Positions 6,955 to 12,399 of a DNA stretch of 12,399 nt are shown here, piece after piece. This DNA comes from UBA6115 sp964346355 (GTDB lineage Bacteria; Bacillota; Clostridia; Christensenellales; Aristaeellaceae). A program made the translations under genes and the position numbers. Within the stretch, counting starts at the first letter, position 1. Every line of letters begins with the position of its first letter. The notes below the pieces were generated by a model. That model searched no databases. It was not told the DNA's origin and was given only the letters and a program-made list of their open reading frames with translations. The DNA lies in NCBI GenBank assembly GCA_964346355.1, contig CAYFUH010000040.1:1-12399 (forward strand), in the 5' to 3' direction.

Positions 6955-7138
6955 GCAAATTCCCCTATCCGTCGTTTCATCAGGTGATTCCTTCCCCTCA
7001 GCTGTGATATGCCGTGTCAATTCGCCCAAATCTTTGGACAGATTGGGCGCGTTGTTGGCGGTGATGACGGGTTTTTTGGCTGTCACACTGCTTGATGTCA
7101 CGCATGGCATTTCTTCTTTCTGGTGGTCTGAACGCTTT
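6955..7138 (-). promoter_or_regulatory. Long leader of the permease gene with a stable hairpin
   Basis: This non-coding stretch of 184 bases separates the purA terminator from the permease ATG. It holds a hairpin of 10 bp with one bulged base (arms 7023-7033 and 7040-7049, 6-base loop), with no T-tract after it. I found no convincing -35/-10 pair and no riboswitch class that I recognise. A short frame of about 35 codons (about 7107 to 6998) also crosses it but has only a weak Shine-Dalgarno and no recognisable product. Confidence 0.35.
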
Positions 7139-7169
7139 GAAAAAGAGCCGCTGACAAGCGGCGTCTTTT
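7139..7169 (-). terminator. Intrinsic terminator after purA
   Basis: A 6-bp GC-rich stem (arms 7147-7152 and 7157-7162, 4-base loop) is followed on the minus strand by TCTTTTTC. An A-rich stretch on the other side of the stem extends the pairing and begins right after the purA stop codon, so the structure could also act on the plus strand. It ends the argS-dapF-dapL-purA unit. Confidence 0.85.
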
Positions 7170-8450
7170 TTACTTCTTCCGGTAGCAGATCTCCTCCCGC
7201 CGGGGGCCGGTGGACAGGATGGTGATGGGGGTGTCAATCAGGCGCTCAATGCGCTCCACATACTGCTTACAGGCTGCGGGCAGCTTGTCATACTGCGTCT
7301 CGCCCCGAATGTCCGTCTTCCAGCCCGGGAAGGTTTCATAAATGGGTTTGACGCGCTGCAGGCTGGGGGTGGCGGGGAAGTGGTCAATCCGCTCGCCGTC
7401 CAACTCGTAGGCGACACAGACCGGGATCTCATCCAAGTAGCTCAGCACGTCCAGGTTGGTCATGGCGACGTCCGTCGCGCCCTGCACCAGGCAGCCGTGG
7501 CGGGTGGCCACCGCGTCAAACCAGCCCACATCCCGCGGGCGGCCCGTCTTGGCGCCGTATTCGCCGGCGTCGCCGCCGCGTTTGCGCAATTCCTCGGCTT
7601 CTTCCCCCATAATACAACTGGGGAAGACGCCAGTGCCCACGCTGCTGGAATACGCCTTGGTAACAGCGATCACCTCCGTAATGGCCCAGGGCGGCACGCC
7701 CGCGCCCACCGCGGCATAACCCGCCAGCGGGGAGGAGGAGGTGGTGTAGGGATAGATGCCGTGGTCCGGGTCGCGCAGCGCGCCCAGCTGGCCCTCCAGC
7801 AGGATGCGCTTGCCGGTCTTGACCGCGTCATGCAGCATCCAGGTGGTGTCCTGCACCCAGGGTTTCAGCTGCTGGCCCAGGGCATAGTACTTCTCGGTCA
7901 ACTCGTCCGCGTCAAGCGGCGCGCGGTGGTACAGGTGCGCCATCAGCACATTTTTCTTCACCAGGGAGTTCACCAGCCGCTGGTGCAGCAGGTCCTTGTC
8001 CATTAACTGGCTCACCTGGATGCCCACCTTGGCAAATTTATCCGCGTAAAACGGCGCGATGCCCGACTTGGTGGAGCCAAACTTGTGCTTGCCCAGGCGC
8101 TCCTCCTCCAGGGTGTCCAGCAGCACATGGAAGTCCATCAGCACCTGCGCGCGGTCGGAGATGCACAGGCGGGGGTGCCGGATGCCGCGGGAGAGAACGC
8201 TGTTTAGCTCCCCCAAAAAGGCGGTGGGGTCCAGCGCCACGCCGGGGCCGATGATGTTTAAGACCTCCGGGTGGAAAATGCCGCTGGGCAAAAGGTGCAG
8301 GGCAAACTTGCCGTACTCGTTGATGATGGTATGCCCGGCATTGGCCCCGCCCTGGAAGCGCACCACCAGGTCGGTCTGCTCCGCCAAGACGTCCGTCAGT
8401 TTTCCTTTGCCCTCATCGCCCCAGTTGGCGCCTACGATTGCACGAATCAT
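7170..8450 (-). CDS. purA: Adenylosuccinate synthetase PurA (divergent subfamily)
   Basis: A 426-residue enzyme that uses GTP to join IMP and aspartate into adenylosuccinate, the first committed step to AMP. The P-loop region WGDEGKGK is at 10-17 with the catalytic Asp at 12, and QGGANAGHT is at 33-41 with the catalytic His at 40. TGRPRDVGWFDAV at 302-314 matches the conserved TGRPRxxGWFD block. Several other signatures differ from textbook PurA: GANWGDE instead of GxQWGDE, GSTKSGIAPFY (125-135) instead of GTTxxGIGPxY, EGQLGALRDPDHG (219-231) instead of EGAQGxxLDIDxG, TNLDVL (331-336) instead of TKLDVL, and GPRRE instead of GPDR. I recall similar variants from other Clostridia, so this looks like a subfamily rather than a decaying gene. 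The ATG at 8450 has AAGGAG upstream and lies 11 bases after dapL. Confidence 0.93.
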   Translation of the reverse strand: MIRAIVGANWGDEGKGKLTDVLAEQTDLVVRFQGGANAGHTIINEYGKFALHLLPSGIFHPEVLNIIGPGVALDPTAFLGELNSVLSRGIRHPRLCISDRAQVLMDFHVLLDTLEEERLGKHKFGSTKSGIAPFYADKFAKVGIQVSQLMDKDLLHQRLVNSLVKKNVLMAHLYHRAPLDADELTEKYYALGQQLKPWVQDTTWMLHDAVKTGKRILLEGQLGALRDPDHGIYPYTTSSSPLAGYAAVGAGVPPWAITEVIAVTKAYSSSVGTGVFPSCIMGEEAEELRKRGGDAGEYGAKTGRPRDVGWFDAVATRHGCLVQGATDVAMTNLDVLSYLDEIPVCVAYELDGERIDHFPATPSLQRVKPIYETFPGWKTDIRGETQYDKLPAACKQYVERIERLIDTPITILSTGPRREEICYRKK

Positions 8451-8461
8451 GCTGTGTCTCC

Positions 8462-9694
8462 TTACAGTTTGTTGATGGCGTCAAAGACGCGCGCGGCCGC
8501 TTCCTCTGTGTTTTCGCGGGTGGAGAACGCGGTCAGGCGGAAGCAGCCCTGCCCGCTTGTGCCAAAGCCTTCCCCGGGTGTGCCCACCACGGAAGCGGTT
8601 TTGAGCAGGTAGTCAAAGAAGTCCCATCCGCTCATCCCGCCGGGTGTTTTAAGCCATACATAGGGCGCGTGCACGCCGCCGGCCAGCTTCAAGCCGGTTT
8701 TTTGCAGCGTGTCAAGCAGCAGGCGCGCGTTTTTTTGGTAATAGGAAATGGTGTCTGCAATCTCCTGCTGCCCGGTTGTTGTATAGATGGCCGCAGCCGC
8801 CTTTTGCACCGGGTAGGACACGCCGTTTGACTTGCTGCCGCAGCGCCTGCGCCACAGGCTGTTGAGCGCGGCGGTCCCGCCGCCTTGCAGCCTGCCCCTC
8901 AGTTCCTTGGGGATGACCGTCCATGCGCAGCGCACGCCGGTGAAGCCCGCGGTTTTGGAGAAGGAGCAGCACTCAATCGCCACCTCGCGCGCGCCTTGCA
9001 CCTCATAAATGGTGGTGGGGATGTCCGGGTCGGTGATGAAGGCTTTGTAGGCCGCGTCATAGATGATGAGCGTCTCATTTGCCCGCGCCCAGTCCACAAT
9101 CACCTGCAGCTGCGCTTTTGAAAGCACCGTGCCGGTGGGGTTGTTGGGGTAGCACAGGTAGAGCACATCCACGCGCTCTTTGGGCAGTTGCGGTACAAAG
9201 CCGTTTTCAAAGGAGCAGGGCAGGGTGACCAGTTTGCCCCAGCTGCCGTTTTCAAACTTGCCCAGGCGGCCGGCCATGGCGTTGGAATCCACATACACCG
9301 GGTAGACCGGGTCGGTCACCGCGATGACGGCATCCGGTGAAAACAGCTCCTGCAGGGCGGCGGTGTCCGTCTTGGCACCGTCGGAAACAAAGACCTCGTC
9401 CATGTCCAGTAAAACGCCGCGGGACGCGTAGTCATGCTGGATGATTTGCTCAATCAAAAAGGGATAGCCGCCATCAGGCCCATAGCCAAAAAAGCCGTCC
9501 ACGGTGGCCATACCCAGCGCGGCGTCTGCGAAGGCCCGCGCCACAGAGGGCGCAAGCGGGCGGGTGACATCCCCAATGCCCATGCGGATGACGCGTGGTT
9601 CCGGCTGCTTGGCCTCATACTCCTTCACGCGCCGCGCGATCTCCGCAAACAGGTAGCCGGCCGGCATCCCCGCGATATGGTGATTAAGATTCAT
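8462..9694 (-). CDS. dapL: LL-diaminopimelate aminotransferase DapL
   Basis: A 410-residue fold-type I PLP enzyme that converts tetrahydrodipicolinate and glutamate directly to LL-diaminopimelate, bypassing the acylated steps of lysine synthesis. The N-terminus PAGYLFAEIARRV and IRMGIGDVTRPL (36-47) are typical of DapL. PLP and substrate motifs are SDGAKTD (104-110), YPNNPTG (182-188), YDAAY (212-216) and SFSKTAGFTG (244-253) with the Schiff-base Lys at 247. R386 is the likely carboxylate-binding Arg. SNGVSYPVQKAA (289-300) matches the family's conserved block. Length is normal. The ATG at 9694 has GGGAGG upstream. It lies 71 bases downstream of dapF, which acts next on its product. Confidence 0.95.
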   Translation of the reverse strand: MNLNHHIAGMPAGYLFAEIARRVKEYEAKQPEPRVIRMGIGDVTRPLAPSVARAFADAALGMATVDGFFGYGPDGGYPFLIEQIIQHDYASRGVLLDMDEVFVSDGAKTDTAALQELFSPDAVIAVTDPVYPVYVDSNAMAGRLGKFENGSWGKLVTLPCSFENGFVPQLPKERVDVLYLCYPNNPTGTVLSKAQLQVIVDWARANETLIIYDAAYKAFITDPDIPTTIYEVQGAREVAIECCSFSKTAGFTGVRCAWTVIPKELRGRLQGGGTAALNSLWRRRCGSKSNGVSYPVQKAAAAIYTTTGQQEIADTISYYQKNARLLLDTLQKTGLKLAGGVHAPYVWLKTPGGMSGWDFFDYLLKTASVVGTPGEGFGTSGQGCFRLTAFSTRENTEEAAARVFDAINKL

Positions 9695-9729
9695 GAACCC
9701 TCCCAGTTAGCTTATCCATAGTTTTGCAC

Positions 9730-9752
9730 AAAAAGAAAGCCAGAACCCTGGC
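9730..9752 (-). terminator. Possible weak terminator between dapF and dapL
   Basis: A 5-bp stem (arms 9739-9743 and 9748-9752, 4-base loop) is followed on the minus strand by TTTCTTTTT, 13 bases after the dapF stop. The stem is short, so partial read-through is likely. No clear promoter follows before dapL, which argues for an attenuating site rather than an operon boundary. Confidence 0.45.
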
Positions 9753-9765
9753 CAAAACGAATCAA

Positions 9766-10599
9766 TTACAACAGCCACTCCCCGTCAAACACATACTCGG
9801 CGGGGCCGGACTGGTATACGTGGTTGTCCTCGGCGTTCCAGGACAATTCCAGGTTGCCGCCGGTTAACTTCATCTGCACGGTGCGGTCACACAGCCCGCC
9901 CAACACGGCTGCGACCAGGGCGGCGGCAGCGCCGGTGCCGCAGGCCAGGGTTTCGCCCGCGCCGCGCTCCCACACGCGCATCTGCAAAGCGTCGCGCCGG
10001 ATCAGGCGCACAAACTCCACATTGGTGCGCCTGGGGAAGAGCGGATGGTTTTCAAACATCGGGCCCAAGGTGGCGATGTCAATGGCCTCCGGGTCCTTCA
10101 CGAAGATGACGCAGTGGGGGTTGCCCATGCTGACGCAGGTGATGTACCAGTTTTGGCCCATGATCTGCAGCCGGTGGCGCAGGACGATCTCGCCCGGCAG
10201 ATCCACCGCGATGTTGCGGGGGTTTAATTCGGGCGAGCCCATGTCCACCTTCACGCGGGAGACCTTGCCCTGCTCCACGGTGAGCGCCAGCTGGCGGATG
10301 CCCGCCTTGGTGGCCAGGGTGAGCTCCGTCTTTTGCGTCATGCCGCGCTCATACACATATTTGCCGATGCAGCGCGCGGCGTTGCCGCACATCTCTGCCT
10401 CTGTGCCATCGGCGTTGAAAATGCGCATGCCAAAGTCGGCGGTCTCCGAGCTTTCAATCAGCACCAGGCCGTCGGCGCCCACACCGAAGTGCTGCTGGCT
10501 CATCACCAGCGCCATGCGTTCCGGGTCCTGCACAATCTCCTCAAAGCAGTTGACAAAGATGTAATCATTGCCGATGCCGTGCATTTTGGTAAAGCGCAT
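9766..10599 (-). CDS. dapF: Diaminopimelate epimerase DapF
   Basis: This 277-residue cofactor-free racemase converts LL-diaminopimelate to the meso form used for peptidoglycan cross-links and lysine. The two catalytic cysteines are C71 in NADGTEAEMCGNAARC (62-77) and C220 in ERGAGETLACGTGAA (211-225), one in each pseudo-symmetric half. The start MRFTKMHGIGNDYIFVN is standard for the family. The ATG at 10599 is chosen because AAGGAG lies upstream and because the frame's earlier extension to 10671 lies inside argS. It follows argS by 13 bases. Pairing with dapL indicates the aminotransferase version of the lysine pathway. Confidence 0.97.
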   Translation of the reverse strand: MRFTKMHGIGNDYIFVNCFEEIVQDPERMALVMSQQHFGVGADGLVLIESSETADFGMRIFNADGTEAEMCGNAARCIGKYVYERGMTQKTELTLATKAGIRQLALTVEQGKVSRVKVDMGSPELNPRNIAVDLPGEIVLRHRLQIMGQNWYITCVSMGNPHCVIFVKDPEAIDIATLGPMFENHPLFPRRTNVEFVRLIRRDALQMRVWERGAGETLACGTGAAAALVAAVLGGLCDRTVQMKLTGGNLELSWNAEDNHVYQSGPAEYVFDGEWLL

Positions 10600-10612
10600 A
10601 TCTACTCCTTTT

Positions 10613-12328
10613 TTACATCCGCTCAGGCGCAGATACCCCGATGAGGGACAGCCCCAGGCGGATGATATCACGGACGGCGCGGGTGAGCATCACGCGGGCT
10701 TGAACCTGCTGCGCCTCACCGTCCAGGATTCTGTGTTCATAATAGTATTTGTTGAAGGCCTTGGCCACCTCCAGCGTCGCGCGGGTGATGACGGAGGGCT
10801 CGTTGTCCTTTTGCGCGGCCCGGATTGCCTCCGGGAAGCGGGACAGCAGGCGCAGCACGGCCTGGGCTTCGTCATCTGTCAGCACAGAAAAATCTGGCAG
10901 GGCACTCAGGTCCGCCTCCTGCGCGCGCCGCAGCAGCGAGCAGCAGCGCGTGTGCGTATACTGCACATAGGGGCCGGTGTCGCCGTCAAAATTGAGCGCG
11001 CGGTCCCACCAAAAGTCGATGTCCTTGATGCGGTTGTTCAGCAGCGTGGTAAACACCACCGCGCCCACGCCCACCTCGCGCGCTGCCGCTTCCATGTCTG
11101 AAAGCCCCGGGCTTTTTTCCTGCATGATGGAAAGGGCCTTCTCCTGCGCGCGGGTCAAGAGGTCATCCAGGTGCACCACCCGGCCCTCGCGCGTGGACAT
11201 CGCCTGGCCTTCAAAGCTGACCATGCCAAAGGCCACGTGCTCCATCTGCTCGCGCGCCCAGTCATAGCCCATGAGCTCCAGCACCTTGAACACCTGCTGA
11301 AAGTGCAGGTTTTGCTGGTAGGCCACCACATACAGGCATTTGTCAAAATGGTAGTTGTCCTTGCGCCAGAGGGCGGCCGCCAAGTCACGGGTGGCGTAAA
11401 GCGTCGCGCCGTCTGATTTTAAAATCAGACAGGGCGGCATCTTGTACTCTTCCAGGTCCACCACATAGGCGCCCTCGCTTTCCACAAGCAATCCCTTGTC
11501 GCGCAGCTCATCCACCACGCGGCCCATCTTGTCGTTGTAGAAGGCCTCCCCGTTGTAGGAGTCAAAGGTGACGCCCAGCAGGTCATACACCCGCTGCGCG
11601 TCCTTGAGCGTCAACTCCTTAAAGCGGTTAAAAATGGACAGGGCTTCTTCGTCGCCGTCCTCGATCTTCTTAAACCAGGCGCGGCCCTCGTCCTCCAGGG
11701 CGGGGTTTGTTTCGGCCTCCTGATGAAAGCGCACGTACAGGCGGGTCAGCGCGTCAATGCCGCCCTCCTCCACCATCTCCCAGTTGCCCCAGCGCAAAAA
11801 GGCCGCGATCATCTTGCCAAACTGCGTGCCCCAGTCGCCCAGGTGGTTGACGCCAACCGTGCGCCAGCCCAGATGGCTGTATATCTTCTTTAAGCTGTTG
11901 CCAATGACGGTGGTGGACAGATGGCCGATGTGAAAGCGCTTGGCGATGTTGATGCTGGAATAATCCAGCACCACCGTCTTGCCGGTGTCCGGCAAGCTGC
12001 CGTAATCCGCGCCCTCCTGATCGATTTTTTCCAGGGTGTTTTTGGCAAAATTGGCCCTGTGGAAAAAGAAGTTGACATAGCCGTTCACGGGCTGCGCCGT
12101 GGCCACCTCTGGGTGATTCGCTGCCTTTGCAATCGCGGCGGCAATCTTGGGCGGCGCCATGCGCAGGGGCTTGGCCAAGCGGAAACAAGGGTAGGCAAAA
12201 TCGCCCAGCTTGCTGTCCGGCGGCACCTCCAGCATCTCCGGCCCGGGCAGGCTGTCCGCCCCAATGTCTGGAAAGGCGGTCACAATCGCCTCCCGCAGCA
12301 GGTCCGTCACCGCCCGTCGCATGTCCAT
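10613..12328 (-). CDS. argS: Arginyl-tRNA synthetase ArgS
   Basis: A 571-residue class I synthetase that charges tRNA-Arg. An N-terminal tRNA-recognition domain covers about 1-90. The catalytic domain carries SSINIAKRFHIGHLSTT (124-140) with the HIGH signature at 133-136, and the second signature region reads MSTREGRVV (377-385). The anticodon-binding DALR domain begins near 455 (YVQYTHTRCCSLLRR) and ends with the usual GVSAPERM. The catalytic loop has Glu where many Gram-positive ArgS have Lys (MSTRKG); ArgS often lacks a canonical KMSKS, so this need not impair it. The start at 12328 is chosen because AAGGAG lies upstream. The in-frame ATG at 12367 falls inside the predicted -10 box and is rejected. 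It is the first gene of the argS-dapF-dapL-purA unit. Confidence 0.97.
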   Translation of the reverse strand: MDMRRAVTDLLREAIVTAFPDIGADSLPGPEMLEVPPDSKLGDFAYPCFRLAKPLRMAPPKIAAAIAKAANHPEVATAQPVNGYVNFFFHRANFAKNTLEKIDQEGADYGSLPDTGKTVVLDYSSINIAKRFHIGHLSTTVIGNSLKKIYSHLGWRTVGVNHLGDWGTQFGKMIAAFLRWGNWEMVEEGGIDALTRLYVRFHQEAETNPALEDEGRAWFKKIEDGDEEALSIFNRFKELTLKDAQRVYDLLGVTFDSYNGEAFYNDKMGRVVDELRDKGLLVESEGAYVVDLEEYKMPPCLILKSDGATLYATRDLAAALWRKDNYHFDKCLYVVAYQQNLHFQQVFKVLELMGYDWAREQMEHVAFGMVSFEGQAMSTREGRVVHLDDLLTRAQEKALSIMQEKSPGLSDMEAAAREVGVGAVVFTTLLNNRIKDIDFWWDRALNFDGDTGPYVQYTHTRCCSLLRRAQEADLSALPDFSVLTDDEAQAVLRLLSRFPEAIRAAQKDNEPSVITRATLEVAKAFNKYYYEHRILDGEAQQVQARVMLTRAVRDIIRLGLSLIGVSAPERM

Positions 12329-12362
12329 AATCGACTCCTTTGTGCTTGAAATGTACTGAATA

Positions 12363-12392
12363 ATCATACCATATCAAGGGACAGCGGCGCAA
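12363..12392 (-). promoter_or_regulatory. Promoter upstream of argS (extended -10)
   Basis: TATGAT (12363-12368) is preceded by TGG, forming an extended -10 element. A weak -35 TTGCGC (12387-12392) lies 18 bases upstream. The predicted start near 12356 leaves a leader of about 28 bases, too short for a T-box. The sequence ends at 12399, so any upstream element is out of view. Confidence 0.6.
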
Positions 12393-12399
12393 CTGGACG

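Noticed and set aside
6977..6983. CTGATGA on the minus strand, like a hammerhead ribozyme core
   Set aside because: There is no matching GAAA core segment after a stem II and no enclosing stems, so it is a chance match.
9824..10564. Plus-strand open frame (246 codons) opposite dapF
   Set aside because: Antisense shadow of a clearly functional epimerase gene; no recognisable domain.
12329..12367. Upstream start for ArgS at 12367
   Set aside because: It falls in the predicted -10 box and before the likely transcription start; a strong Shine-Dalgarno supports 12328.

Overview
All genes in this window lie on the minus strand, so the biological order runs from high to low coordinates: argS, dapF, dapL, purA, an EamA/DMT permease gene, then pyrC-pyrK-pyrD-pyrF-pyrE-(gap)-pyrB-pyrI and a small GIY-YIG gene. 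The content suggests a GC-rich Gram-positive of the class Clostridia, probably an uncultured gut-type lineage. The reasons are purine-rich Shine-Dalgarno sequences before nearly every gene, a type 1B dihydroorotate dehydrogenase with its PyrK partner, the DapL route to diaminopimelate, a PyrI-dependent aspartate transcarbamoylase, and a divergent PurA. Genus cannot be read from the sequence.

Unit 1 (about 12392 to 7139): an extended -10 promoter at the right edge precedes argS (arginyl-tRNA synthetase), followed by dapF and dapL (last steps to meso-diaminopimelate) and purA (first committed step to AMP). A hairpin with a T-rich tract between dapF and dapL may reduce read-through. A strong hairpin terminator abuts the purA stop codon.

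Unit 2 (about 7138 to 6091): a 184-base leader containing a sizeable hairpin, then a ten-helix EamA/DMT-family permease of unknown substrate. I found no convincing promoter for it.

Unit 3 (6094 to about 36): a near-consensus promoter whose -35 box contains the permease stop codon drives the pyrimidine operon. pyrC, pyrK, pyrD, pyrF and pyrE overlap one another (4, 7, 1 and 20 bases). A 121-base gap with a repeat-like hairpin element precedes pyrB. pyrB, pyrI and the GIY-YIG gene again overlap (4 and 1 bases), and a hairpin plus T-tract ends the operon 12 bases after the last stop. PyrBI, PyrC, PyrD/PyrK, PyrE and PyrF supply every step from carbamoyl phosphate to UMP. Carbamoyl phosphate synthase (carAB), pyrR and pyrG are not in the window.

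I see no novel defence, mobile or signalling system here; this is housekeeping biosynthesis. The points worth a second look are regulatory or sequence-divergence details: the GC hairpin at the predicted 5' end of the pyr mRNA, the element between pyrE and pyrB, the altered signature motifs of PurA, the intact CTP site in PyrI, and the GIY-YIG gene coupled to pyrI.
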